A DNA stretch of 64,000 bases from Aliikangiella coralliicola (GCF_007004725.1 NZ_ML660163.1:204915-268914), one strand, 5' to 3'; counted from the stretch's first letter, positions 1 through 8,530 are shown. The notes: generated from the sequence alone by a model not told the origin. Made by a program: numbers and translations.

Positions 1-1001
1 AAAAACTTCAAAAATATACTGTACTCATCATGTTCTGAGTCAGCCCAAAATGAATAGCTGGCCTTTGATTCATCAGTAACTACAACGGTCCCAATTAAAT
101 AAAAGAAATTTCGTTCCGGAACTGACTCAACATCGAAGTATATTTGAACATGTTTATTTGGTAACTTTGGTTTGTCAACGATGTAAGTTTTTTGGGTTCT
201 ACATGCTAAAGCTTTGAGTGACGTTGAATACTTTATCCCAATTGAATCACTGTTACGCTTTCGATAACGATAGACGTAGGAATATTGTGTGACAGTGAAT
301 ATTCCTCTTTTATTAAGACGCCTAATCTCTTTAGAGGAGATCCCACTGAGCAAACTTAGATGGTCTGAGCCTTTAGCAAGGTTAAAACACCGTTCTTGAA
401 AACAGCAGTACTGACAATGACTATTCAAGTGCAGCTCAGGCGGTTCTTTCCGCATGAACAGCTCAATGAGATAGTCGACCTTCTTTTCGACTTCACCATA
501 AAGTTTATCCGTACTTACCTTGTGACATTTAAGTTTACTATCCACCAAAACGCCTTTTGGTGGAACATATTTCGTTAACTTCGATAAAACAAAAGCGATA
601 TACGCTAGTACTTTTTTGTCATTCCTAGTTAGTTTTGCGCGAGGGATTAGTAAAGAAGCTTGATAGTAATCTACCCCTGATTTTCTGTCTTTAACTAAAT
701 GCAAACTATCACAATAAGCTGACAATGATTTAGTGTTTAGCGAAGCATTAACTAAAAGAGGAGTCATCTTTTCAAATTCAGATGGTGAAAACTGACGAAC
801 TTCTCTTTCGCCTAATCTAAGCATTTTTAAATACGTACTTTTTTGATTATTTAAGTTTTCCTTCAATATTAAAGAATATTCATTTTCAACCGCATTACAT
901 TCTTCAAATTTAAGCAAATAAGCTTTTAGATCACACTCTAACACTGCTTGAAAATATTTTTGATTAATTATTTGATTAGCATTTAGGTTAACAAGGGACA
1001 T
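1..1001 (-). CDS. TM0106-family RecB-like nuclease (N-terminal part, cut by window edge)
   Basis: An uninterrupted minus-strand frame runs from an ATG at 1001 off the left edge (333 codons). A Cys in LECDLKAYL (residue 23) and a later cluster HCQYCCFQERC near residue 200 resemble the four-cysteine iron-sulfur arrangement of Cas4/AddB-like nucleases. Near residue 310 the segment IYFDVESVPERNFFYLIG matches the RNase H-like part of the TM0106 family (TIGR03491). Family members are about 1100 aa and often continue into a DNA2-like helicase, which would lie outside this window. The role is presumably DNA end processing in an accessory or defence setting; function is inferred from family only. The start was chosen as the first ATG after a short AT-rich upstream region. 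Confidence 0.65.
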   Translation of the reverse strand, partial: MSLVNLNANQIINQKYFQAVLECDLKAYLLKFEECNAVENEYSLILKENLNNQKSTYLKMLRLGEREVRQFSPSEFEKMTPLLVNASLNTKSLSAYCDSLHLVKDRKSGVDYYQASLLIPRAKLTRNDKKVLAYIAFVLSKLTKYVPPKGVLVDSKLKCHKVSTDKLYGEVEKKVDYLIELFMRKEPPELHLNSHCQYCCFQERCFNLAKGSDHLSLLSGISSKEIRRLNKRGIFTVTQYSYVYRYRKRNSDSIGIKYSTSLKALACRTQKTYIVDKPKLPNKHVQIYFDVESVPERNFFYLIGTVVVTDESKASYSFWADSEHDEYSIFLKF

Positions 1002-1106
1002 AAACTGAGTTGATTGCGCGGGTTCGATTATTCATATAATAGCCTGTACATATCTCTAAAGAGAATAGAGCCGTAAACACCGAAAAACAAAGATAACTAG
1101 TTCACC

Positions 1107-1510
1107 CTATTCTGGTGTGGCATTTTCTAGCTCTAATCTGTTCGAAAAATAGGATTTTAGATATTTCCCTGTAAACTTTTCCTTAACTATCTTTCGATGC
1201 TCTTTCCATCTATTCAAAACTGGAAATCCTTGTCCCACTAGGATCCCAACCCATTTGGTTTCAGACTCCAAAGAATCTTGTTCCGTATATTTCAAATCAA
1301 CAACTTCGAAGATAGGATCATATCCGAGCCTTTTTAGTTTCGCGAGGTACGTGTATACATTGATCGTTCCATATTTCGGGAGTCGGTCTTTTGCGATTCG
1401 CTTGACATATTGCTTTTCTTTTCTCTCAAAATTATTAGTTTGACCAACATAAACAGGTATATTACCTCTAGATCTTTAATCACATAGGTATAGAAAGTGA
1501 GTTTTTCCAT
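1107..1510 (-). pseudogene. GIY-YIG nuclease-like gene with a frameshift
   Basis: Reading from the ATG at 1510 gives MEKLTFYTYVIKDL, the first beta strand of a GIY-YIG domain (TYV in place of GIY). After that the frame must shift by one base near 1467-1472 to continue as GNIPVYVGQTNNFERK, the YIG strand (YVG), and then to a C-terminus ending at 1107. The downstream frame has a TAA stop just before the junction, so neither frame alone encodes the domain. The joined product would be about 134 aa, typical of small stand-alone GIY-YIG proteins. It is either a decayed gene or a sequencing error of one lost base. It lies on the same strand as the nuclease gene ending at the left edge. Confidence 0.7.
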
Positions 1511-1573
1511 AAACAATGTTCCTTTAATGAGATAAGATATCTGAGTTTGCTTTTAAAGTAATAAATCTAACAC

Positions 1574-2200
1574 ATGAATAGACAAGACACATTAACTAGA
1601 ACAGTGCTCAATAGACTATCAAACATTGCTAAAAGCACTCCATTCACTGTTCGAAAATTTACCGACCTAGGTTCTTCTAGTTCAGTGCATCGCATACTCA
1701 GCAGGTTGTGCAATGAAGGCAAAATAATTCGCGTTATGAGAGGTTTTTATGTGCTTCCTAGTGAAATTGATTCACTACCTAATGTCAAATTTTCAGCCAG
1801 CGTTGAATCTCTTGCTAGAGCATGGGCTCTTGATCGTGGTTACAAATTAGTAGCAACAGGTATTGAAGAGGCCTACCGGCTTAGATTACAAACACAAGCT
1901 CCTGTAAAAAGTATCTATTGGACTAATGGCCCTTCAAGAACAATTAGCATAGAAAACGCTACCGCAATTATAAGACACGTTTCTGATTCAAAATTGCGAT
2001 GGAGTGATGAACCTCTAGGTAACCTATTCCGAGCTATGTTGGTACTAGATCCCAAATATGTAAAACGACATCATTTTAAAAGAGCGTTGGATATTTGTTT
2101 AAAATCTGAAGAGCAGAAAATTACAGGTCTGAATAAATTAAGTAAAGTTCGTGAACTAAAACACTGGCAGCATTTAATTCAGCAACTTAACGAAGCATGA
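1574..2200 (+). CDS. DUF6088 / AbiEi-like antitoxin-type protein (orphan)
   Basis: A 208-aa protein. Its first 70 residues look like a winged helix (TVRKFTDLGSSSSVHRILSR followed by GKIIRVMRGFYVLP), as in AbiEi-type antitoxins, where this domain binds the promoter. The rest (SLARAWALDRGYKLVATG) matches the DUF6088 type. In AbiE systems the next gene is a nucleotidyltransferase toxin (AbiEii). Here the following 900 bp hold no such gene, so the putative antitoxin stands alone. It could be a remnant of a toxin-antitoxin pair, an anti-addiction gene, or an independent regulator. The family call rests on pattern recognition of the N-terminal winged helix and the GFYVLP turn. Confidence 0.65.
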   Translation: MNRQDTLTRTVLNRLSNIAKSTPFTVRKFTDLGSSSSVHRILSRLCNEGKIIRVMRGFYVLPSEIDSLPNVKFSASVESLARAWALDRGYKLVATGIEEAYRLRLQTQAPVKSIYWTNGPSRTISIENATAIIRHVSDSKLRWSDEPLGNLFRAMLVLDPKYVKRHHFKRALDICLKSEEQKITGLNKLSKVRELKHWQHLIQQLNEA

Positions 2201-2265
2201 TAAATCATTTTTACCTATCTGCTGTGTAATTATGCAAACACCGCATAATCGTGTGTAAAATGTGT

Positions 2266-2484
2266 TTAACCGATTGATTTTACTTTATTCTTAATGCGAC
2301 AAGAACCAGAATAAAAAGCTTCTCGGTATGCATTAGACATACTCACCTCACGTCTCCAAAGTGAACCACATTCTCCGTTGCAATGCGGGCAAATACGAGT
2401 CATCGCAAAGCCTCCACACTCTAGGCATTTTTCAGAAAAATCACCATTTTACCAATTTGCGCTACAAGATGAACAATATTTCAT
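2266..2484 (-). pseudogene. Small zinc-ribbon protein interrupted by a stop codon
   Basis: Minus-strand translation from the ATG at 2484 starts MKYCSSCSANW, then meets a TAA, then continues in frame through KCLECGGF, ICPHCNGECGSLWRREV and a basic tail to a stop at 2266. Paired CxxC motifs before and after the stop suggest one original zinc-ribbon protein of about 72 aa. A downstream ATG (MTRICPHCNG) could still give a 45-aa product. The stop is TAA, so selenocysteine readthrough is not an explanation. Function unknown. Confidence 0.4.
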
Positions 2485-3139
2485 ATGAATACATAAGTCA
2501 TTTTATTGGCTTAATCGGCTCATAATATTTAAGATATTGAGCCGATTATTATATTAGCAATGAAATAATCACAAATAGTATTGCGACTACGTTTTAATTG
2601 AACATCATACAATATAAAACACCAACAATTTTTCTTCTTAAATTCTGACGAGTTCAGTAATTTTAGATGAGTTCAAAGGTGTAAATATATTTCCCTAAAC
2701 AATATCAACTCTGATATTCCAACCAAATACCATTATTGCTTTGTTAGAGAATCAAATTTGTCTAGAAACAGTAATCGTATATTAGCTTTTTTTTAGAAAA
2801 AACGAGTAATAAGTGCAGTGTCGATTAATTGAGTTCTCTCAATATAAATTTTACACCAAACTTCAAATTAACAAAAAAAAGTTCAATTTGGGCGAATTTC
2901 GCAAACATAGATATAATAAAAAAGTAGAACTAGAAGCGAAAACATCTACCTACTCCCCGTTAATTTTTTTCTTACAAGGACCGCCTGTTCGAGTGAAAAT
3001 CAATGGCTTACATCATAAAAATTCTGTTCCTGTTTATTAAAAATAAACACGTCTTTTTTCATTGTCTTTTATGTTGGAAATTGAGAATTTTGGTGATATC
3101 TTGGGACAAATCCAGAACACTAGGGACATATTGTGACCT
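2485..3139. other. AT-rich stretch without a convincing gene
   Basis: Very AT-rich sequence between the broken zinc-ribbon gene and the small HTH gene. Short open frames on both strands (for example 2813-3040 and 3003-3224, plus strand) give low-complexity translations without recognisable motifs or good ribosome sites. The last 40 bases carry two GGGACA motifs, listed separately. Confidence 0.5.
3103..3128 (+). promoter_or_regulatory. Phased GGGACA motifs upstream of the small HTH gene
   Basis: GGGACA occurs at 3103-3108 and again at 3123-3128, exactly 20 bases apart, with an AACA at 3116-3119 between them. TGTGACC follows just before the ATG at 3140. The spacing equals two helical turns. 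The motifs point towards the gene and mirror the TGTC triplet behind it. A regulator-binding region is the likeliest reading; a transposase-binding end is the alternative. Confidence 0.35.
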
Positions 3140-3388
3140 ATGTATTCTTCTAAAAACGAAGAGCCTAGCTCAGCCCAAAATGAAGAATTCATTCTCAAGA
3201 AGTATGGGTGCATACTTACTCTAGAAGAAATAAAGTCCGTATTAAAGTATCCATCTATAAGTGCCGTCAGAAAAGCACATTCAAGAAAGACGCTTCCCAT
3301 AAAACTATATCGATTTAAAGGGCGTGCCGGCTATTACGCTAAAGCAGAAGAAATTATCGACTGCATAGAAAAAATGGAAGAGTCTTAG
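3140..3388 (+). CDS. Small HTH-type DNA-binding protein, plasmid/mobile-element type
   Basis: An 82-aa protein. The segment LKKYGCILTLEEIKSVL, then VRKAHSRKTLPIKLYRF and GYYAKAEEIIDCIE, resembles small winged or MerR-like HTH proteins common on plasmids and integrated elements (pattern: LKKYGPLLTLEELAELL ... YFRTAEIAELI). No clear Shine-Dalgarno sequence precedes the ATG. The gene is flanked by inverted sets of GACA/TGTC motifs, which suggests it may bind its own surroundings. Its position 240 bp upstream of the tnsAB gene, on the same strand, makes a role in controlling the transposition module possible but unproven. Confidence 0.5.
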   Translation: MYSSKNEEPSSAQNEEFILKKYGCILTLEEIKSVLKYPSISAVRKAHSRKTLPIKLYRFKGRAGYYAKAEEIIDCIEKMEES

Positions 3389-3390
3389 TT

Positions 3391-3414
3391 TGTCTAACCC
3401 TGTCTCATCTTGTC
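3391..3414 (+). repeat. Three TGTC motifs with exact 10-bp period
   Basis: TGTC begins at 3391, 3401 and 3411 (TGTCTAACCC, TGTCTCATCT, TGTCAAAAAT). One motif per helical turn places all three on the same DNA face. They directly follow the stop codon of the small HTH gene and precede a hairpin. Candidates are an operator for the HTH protein, or transposase (TnsB) binding sites at the tnsA-side end of the Tn7-like element, since ends of this superfamily commonly start with TGT and carry repeated binding sites. Confidence 0.4.
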
Positions 3415-3449
3415 AAAAATAAGGGAGAAAATATTATGAGCCAATAACA

Positions 3450-3484
3450 AAAAAACCGAAAACAATTTCTTGATTTCGGCTTTT
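3450..3484 (+). terminator. Hairpin terminator between the HTH gene and tnsAB
   Basis: CCGAAA (3456-3461) pairs with TTTCGG (3474-3479) around a 12-base loop. A run of A lies before the stem and CTTTT after it, so it could act in both directions. It separates the small HTH gene from the transposition operon. Just downstream GAAGATA and TATCTTC form a looser inverted repeat before the tnsAB ribosome site. Confidence 0.5.
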
Positions 3485-3625
3485 AAGGAAGATATTTCTT
3501 CGGTGTGGTTGCCTAAAGTATCTTCTTTTAATTCCCGTGAGTCAAGTAATCCAATAACGAATTTTATGTTCGAGGTTTCATCGCGCCCGTAATACAGTGT
3601 TGGTAGCCTCGGCGAGAGGATACCT

Positions 3626-6031
3626 ATGTTTACAGAATCCGATTTAGATTATTACTGCAACGTTCAACATAAATTACTGTCAACAGGTAGAGACTATCTG
3701 GCTGCTTGCTTCAATAGTAACGGTTCGCGTTCTGTGGGCACTCATGCACGAGGTAATGTTGTATCCTGGGTGCCTAGTCCCAAACTGAATAACAAAACAT
3801 TTGCCACTGAAAGCAGAGGTGCTGAATGGGCATTAAACACCTTGATGCAATTCGATAGTAAAGTTCTCTGGTATGGGGACCAACCTGAACCTGTCGATAT
3901 CGTGCGTTCTTATAAGAATGGCCGCAAGCGAAGAGCATCTTATACACCAGATGGCGTCAGCTTTACTTCTCTAGGGCCAATCGTTTATGAAGCCAAAACA
4001 CTTAGCGATGTAGAAAAGCTGCTGGTCAAATATCCTAGTGACTGGAAGCGACTTGAGAGTAATGCAGTTGTGTACATACCTGCGAAAGAAGCTTTCATGC
4101 GGCTTGGTCTAACGCATAAGGTCTACATTTACAAACCGGAAGACTACATTTATATAACTAATCTGGATCATATCTTGTGGGCAAGAGCGAGTCTCGAATT
4201 TTGCTCGCCAGAGAGTTCTGAAATCAACAAAGCCTTTGAAATGCAGTTTGTACTAACCTTGGCTGTACTCCAAAATCAACTGAAACTGTCTAACCAGACT
4301 CCCCTAATAAGAGCCATAGATGAAGGTCATATCGTGGTTGACCTAAAAGACCAGTTGATCACAGACTCAGAGAACTGTCTAGCCTCAACCACACACGCCC
4401 TACTGGAACATGGAAAAGAACTTCGACGATCTCAGCTGGTGTACCGAAAAGACTTGGTGAACTCAAAAAATCTCTCGTTAGTTCCGTCATTGAAGGGTGC
4501 TGAAGGAGCTCTTGTACGGCTGGAGGCTCTTAATAAAGGTCTATCCAACAGGAGCACACGCCGATGGAAAGCGCGGATTAAAGCTGGTGAGCAGCTAGGT
4601 TTGTCACCCTTCCAGTCTTTGATTTCAAACTACCATCGCTGTGGCAATAGGAAAAAAAATCTCAATTATAAAGTACAAAACTTTCTGAATAATTATCTAC
4701 TCAATTCATTTATTCATCGGCAAGGGATCAGCGAATACCGTGGTTTTGTCGATTACCAATCCTTGGCTAGAGATGCGCACCCAGAATTTTCGCCAGTTAG
4801 CCATAAGACATTTACTCGCCATCTTTCTAAAATCCCACCAGAAGTGATTGCTTATGCCAAAGGTGGCAATCGGATGGGGAACCAGATGGCATTACCAACC
4901 GACCCAGAACATAGACATCTTAAAGCGCAGACAGCTTGGGAACGAGCAGCGATTGATCATTATTGCGTTGATCTTTACCTCGTAGTGTATGCGAAAAAAG
5001 ACAAAATAGTTGCGGAGCGCCCATGGTTAACACTGATGGTAGATCTTTACACCGGTAAAGTTCTGGCATTTTCTATCTCATTTAAGAAGCCATCTCGGCA
5101 CTCGGTCGCTAAGGTTCTACGTTCCTGCGTTCGTAATCATGGTAGTTTGCCAAGAGAAATCATTTTCGATCGCGGTGCTGAGTTCAAATCTGTGTACTTG
5201 GCCTCTCTACTAGCGCACTACTCGGTTATCTTAAGTTTGCGTCCGGCAGGTAATCCCAGGTACGGCGGCGAAGTTGAAGGATTTTTTGGTGAGTTCAAGA
5301 AACTGTGGCTGTGTCAGAGAAGCGGAAATTTGGCTAACTATAAAGAAGCTCGCGCCGTCGATGGAAAAAAAACTCCGAAGAAAGCGGCAGTACTATTTCC
5401 GGCGGACTTCCATCGAGAGCTCAAGCTATTTTGTGCATGGCGCGAAAATGCCTGTCGAGGCACGGGTGGTCATTCGGCAGAAATCTTATTTGAACAAAGC
5501 TGTAAGGATTATCCCTATGTGTCGAGAACCATCTCATACGATGCCGAATTCATTATAGTGACTTGTGTCGAAGCCAAAAAATATACAGTGGATATGCAAA
5601 GAGGTATAAACGTATTAGGGACATGGTATAGCTCCCCTGCCATGCAGCTATTACTTAGTAAGCCACGGAAAAATGAGGTACGTTTAGATCCTGAGAATCC
5701 CAATCTAATTTTCGTAAAAGTCTGTGACCAGTGGGAACCGTTTTACAGTTCCGAAATAAATGCTTACAGCGCAAAATCTCCCGAACACCAATTAGCAGAA
5801 GGAATGATCAAACATGAAGCAGCAAACTTAAAGAAAAAAATTCGGTTTGAAGATGATATAGACCTAGCCAGACTTGTTCACGAAATGGATCGCGTCCGGG
5901 AGGAGCAAGAAGCCCCACCGATATTAGAATTTGAAATGACCGAATCTATCACAGAGGAGCAGGTAGAGGTATTTTCCAAGCTTAAAAATACCACAGTACG
6001 TCCACTCAATATTCGAGCATGGGAGGCTTAA
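3626..6031 (+). CDS. tnsAB: Fused TnsA-TnsB heteromeric transposase of a Tn7-like element
   Basis: An 801-aa protein. Residues 1 to about 210 form a TnsA-like restriction-type endonuclease: E67 in RGAEWAL, D109 in SYTPDGVSF and E122-x-K124 in VYEAKT, the set that cuts 5' ends in Tn7. The remainder is TnsB-like: an HTH-rich linker, then an RNase H-fold integrase core with D444 in AIDHYCVDLYLV, D515 in IIFDRGAEF and E551 in GGEVEGFFGEF; the last two have 35 residues between them, as in DDE transposases. Fusion of both subunits is known in some Tn7-like groups, including certain CRISPR-associated ones. GAGAGGA lies before the ATG. The next gene, tnsC, starts 2 bp after the stop. All catalytic residues are present, so the enzyme looks functional. 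Confidence 0.88.
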   Translation: MFTESDLDYYCNVQHKLLSTGRDYLAACFNSNGSRSVGTHARGNVVSWVPSPKLNNKTFATESRGAEWALNTLMQFDSKVLWYGDQPEPVDIVRSYKNGRKRRASYTPDGVSFTSLGPIVYEAKTLSDVEKLLVKYPSDWKRLESNAVVYIPAKEAFMRLGLTHKVYIYKPEDYIYITNLDHILWARASLEFCSPESSEINKAFEMQFVLTLAVLQNQLKLSNQTPLIRAIDEGHIVVDLKDQLITDSENCLASTTHALLEHGKELRRSQLVYRKDLVNSKNLSLVPSLKGAEGALVRLEALNKGLSNRSTRRWKARIKAGEQLGLSPFQSLISNYHRCGNRKKNLNYKVQNFLNNYLLNSFIHRQGISEYRGFVDYQSLARDAHPEFSPVSHKTFTRHLSKIPPEVIAYAKGGNRMGNQMALPTDPEHRHLKAQTAWERAAIDHYCVDLYLVVYAKKDKIVAERPWLTLMVDLYTGKVLAFSISFKKPSRHSVAKVLRSCVRNHGSLPREIIFDRGAEFKSVYLASLLAHYSVILSLRPAGNPRYGGEVEGFFGEFKKLWLCQRSGNLANYKEARAVDGKKTPKKAAVLFPADFHRELKLFCAWRENACRGTGGHSAEILFEQSCKDYPYVSRTISYDAEFIIVTCVEAKKYTVDMQRGINVLGTWYSSPAMQLLLSKPRKNEVRLDPENPNLIFVKVCDQWEPFYSSEINAYSAKSPEHQLAEGMIKHEAANLKKKIRFEDDIDLARLVHEMDRVREEQEAPPILEFEMTESITEEQVEVFSKLKNTTVRPLNIRAWEA

Positions 6032-6033
6032 TT

Positions 6034-7113
6034 ATGGAAAAGCTAACGAATATAGAAGAATTAGCAAATATTGATACTTCCAGAGTTAATACTCTGAACT
6101 TCAAAATTCTTCATCGCAATTGGAAGCGAGCTTTTGCTGAAGCCTTTGTATTAATGACAACCGCTTCCCCTGGTGAAGTTATTTCAATCTATGGGCCCTC
6201 TCGCACGGGAAAAACCTCTTTACTTACAGAGCTTACCAAAGTCATTTGCGGTAATAATCAGTCTAATGACGACGAACAACCGTTGGTAATGATCGAAATA
6301 GATAATAGTGGTGGTAAAGCAGCATTTAGCTTCAAGTCTTTTCTACAGGAAATGCTCAACCTCATTAAGCATCCCATTTATTCTTACTCTATTGATGGTA
6401 ATTGGTCTGATCCAGTAAAAGTCACTAGAAACGCACGAACAACAGAAGCCGTACTGGCCCGGGCTCTTGTTGAAGGACTGCTCCAGAGAAAGACCAAGTT
6501 CTGGATAGTTGATGAGGCTCAGGACATGAAATATGCTGGAAAGGATGCAATGGCGGCCGCAGGTGTTATGGATGCAATAAAGACATTAGCGAAAAAGGCC
6601 AATGTTATTTTAGTTATATGCGGAACATACCCTATTCTACAATCGATTAATCGTTCTGGACATTTGGAAAACCGAAAGCACGATGTGCACCTTGCTCGTT
6701 ATCGTACTTCTGAAAAAGATTTATCTGAGTTTCTCTGGATTTTGTCTAATTATGACGCCGCACTAGAGCTAGATCCAACACTTGGCTCCCTCCAAAATTG
6801 TGCTGAACTGCTTTACCAGGGAAGCTTTGGTTGTATCGGTTTGATCAGAGCATGGCTTTATAGAGCGTCAGTACATGCAGCAATTGATGGGCGAAAAATT
6901 ACTCTTGCTCATATACATCAAAGTATGAAGTCTCTAAAACAACTAGTAACTTCCGCAAATGAAATTAAAGAAGGTGAGAAACTCTTGGCGCTTGAGCCAT
7001 GCAAAATAGTTCAAAGCATAATTGGTGGGGCGCAGCCACTGACAAAGAAGAAGAGTTCAGCCATTCCTTTTCAACGAAAACCCAAACGATACGAGCCTGG
7101 TAACAGGCTTTAA
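6034..7113 (+). CDS. tnsC: TnsC-type AAA+ transposition regulator
   Basis: A 359-aa AAA+ ATPase with Walker A in IYGPSRTGKTSLL (about residues 57-69) and Walker B in FWIVDEAQDM. In Tn7-like elements TnsC polymers form on target DNA, receive the signal from TniQ/TnsD and activate the transposase. I start at the ATG at 6034, which has GGGAGG 7 bases upstream, rather than at 6019, which would overlap tnsAB. It lies between tnsAB and tniQ, the usual order of this module. The C-terminal tail is basic and probably contacts the transposase, by analogy with Tn7 TnsC. Confidence 0.85.
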   Translation: MEKLTNIEELANIDTSRVNTLNFKILHRNWKRAFAEAFVLMTTASPGEVISIYGPSRTGKTSLLTELTKVICGNNQSNDDEQPLVMIEIDNSGGKAAFSFKSFLQEMLNLIKHPIYSYSIDGNWSDPVKVTRNARTTEAVLARALVEGLLQRKTKFWIVDEAQDMKYAGKDAMAAAGVMDAIKTLAKKANVILVICGTYPILQSINRSGHLENRKHDVHLARYRTSEKDLSEFLWILSNYDAALELDPTLGSLQNCAELLYQGSFGCIGLIRAWLYRASVHAAIDGRKITLAHIHQSMKSLKQLVTSANEIKEGEKLLALEPCKIVQSIIGGAQPLTKKKSSAIPFQRKPKRYEPGNRL

Positions 7114-7121
7114 TACCATAA

Positions 7122-8414
7122 ATGGCTAGACATAAACTCTTTCCCATTCCATTGCTAGGGCAAGGTACGGCAGAGGTGGAATCTCTGCCATCCTACCTTT
7201 TGCGTAGTGCATACAGTCATGGGACTTCAATTGGAATACTTACAATGGTTATCCAAAAGTTAGTTGCAGATAAAAATCCGCCTAATTATCGAGCTCTAGG
7301 CGGAAGTTCTGGCGTAGAGACACTGTCTCGGGTTAATCGATACACATTGCTATTACGTGATTATCTCACAAGTCTTACTGGTCAGGACATGAGTTGTAAA
7401 CCATTAGATTTTCTGCACTGTATGGCTTATGGGATTAGTTCGGAGATTAGCGGACTTCGTTGGTGCCCGGAATGCTTGGAAGAAATGGAGCGTTTAAGAT
7501 CGCCCATATACTTTAAGCAATTGTGGCATATGACAACTATCCACAATTGTCCTATACATCGAACACCATTGATTAGAAATTGCTGGCGTTGTGACAGTCA
7601 TCAAAACTCATTTAAAGCAGCTCACCCTACCGGTAGGTGTGTCGAATGTGGAGCGACTTTATTTCGAAGAAAAGTACCTTTAACACAAAACGACGTCAGA
7701 CCATCTTGGCAAGGTATATCTTTTGATTTGATCGAAATATTTGAAAGAGCAGCGCGACTTGATAACACCGAGTATAGTTATGATAAAACGATACGTTTTG
7801 TTAGAAGTCTAATTAGTCCTGTGGCCATTGAGTTTCATGAGCGCGATATAATCGGTCGAAAATTGAATCATTTGTTTTGTGAGTTCAACCATAAACATCC
7901 TATGTTTTGGCGATTAACTAGTCTACGTCGACTGGCTTACTTTTTAAATATGTCACTATTCGATTTACTTTCAGCAAATAAAAATGGGTATCGATTAAGT
8001 TTCCCAATTTCAGATATTAGCGAAATACCACCGCAGCTTAGGCCACGAAAAAAAGTTAAACATAATCACAAGAAAATTTATCAAAAATTGTTGTCTTTGC
8101 TTGATAAGCAGAAATATCCTCCTAGCTTGAAACAACTGGCTCGAATGACCAAAGTTTCAGTTGGATACCTAGAATATAGATTTCCTAGCCTAGTTCGAAA
8201 GGTAGTCGACGAACATCAGTCTTGTAAACATCACCAATATTTAGTGAGACGTTATCGTGCTCAAACTGCCGCTTTGAGATTTTTTATAGACGAGCGCTAT
8301 GCTTCTTACAATCAATCCCGTAAAGAGGCATATCGAGTGCTTAGCAAAGAGACTCGTTTGCCAAAATGGATGCTAAAAGACGCTATCCAAATCGCGTATA
8401 GAACCTTGAACTAG
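7122..8414 (+). CDS. tniQ: TniQ/TnsD-family target-site selector
   Basis: A 430-aa protein beginning with the TniQ signature (ESLPSYLLRSAYSHG near residues 20-35). Zinc-binding pairs follow: CPEC, CPIH, CWRC and CVEC between about residues 115 and 185. The basic C-terminal half has HTH-like segments (LKQLARMTKVSVGYLEYRF), as expected if it reads a DNA target. It is longer than the short TniQ proteins that serve CRISPR effectors and nearer to TnsD-like proteins that recognise a fixed attachment site. It is the only target selector in view and sits 8 bp after tnsC. The target it recognises is unknown. Confidence 0.82.
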   Translation: MARHKLFPIPLLGQGTAEVESLPSYLLRSAYSHGTSIGILTMVIQKLVADKNPPNYRALGGSSGVETLSRVNRYTLLLRDYLTSLTGQDMSCKPLDFLHCMAYGISSEISGLRWCPECLEEMERLRSPIYFKQLWHMTTIHNCPIHRTPLIRNCWRCDSHQNSFKAAHPTGRCVECGATLFRRKVPLTQNDVRPSWQGISFDLIEIFERAARLDNTEYSYDKTIRFVRSLISPVAIEFHERDIIGRKLNHLFCEFNHKHPMFWRLTSLRRLAYFLNMSLFDLLSANKNGYRLSFPISDISEIPPQLRPRKKVKHNHKKIYQKLLSLLDKQKYPPSLKQLARMTKVSVGYLEYRFPSLVRKVVDEHQSCKHHQYLVRRYRAQTAALRFFIDERYASYNQSRKEAYRVLSKETRLPKWMLKDAIQIAYRTLN

Positions 8415-8530
8415 ATCATCAAAATGTCTGATCATTTTAATATAATATGAAATTTTTTAACTTTATCTTTAATTTTTTCAGTTTATGGGGTTATGATTGG
8501 GTCTTATTAGGTATATAACGGAGCCCTGTC

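Noticed and set aside
1460-1480. Programmed ribosomal frameshift in the GIY-YIG gene
   Set aside because: No slippery heptamer or downstream structure is evident; a decayed gene or sequencing error is simpler.
2440-2455. Selenocysteine at the internal stop of the zinc-ribbon gene
   Set aside because: The stop is TAA, not TGA.
2813-3224. Short plus-strand frames at 2813-3040 and 3003-3224
   Set aside because: They lie in very AT-rich DNA, overlap each other and encode no recognisable motif; likely chance frames.
1-3600. Duplicate of the tRNA 3' end as a left attachment site
   Set aside because: I found no copy of TTCAAGTCTGTGAGGGCCC in the left part of the window; if it exists it lies further left.
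8415-8530. CRISPR repeat or guide RNA beside tniQ
   Set aside because: The gap holds no repeated unit, and no cas gene occurs anywhere in the window; the element is not CRISPR-guided on this evidence.
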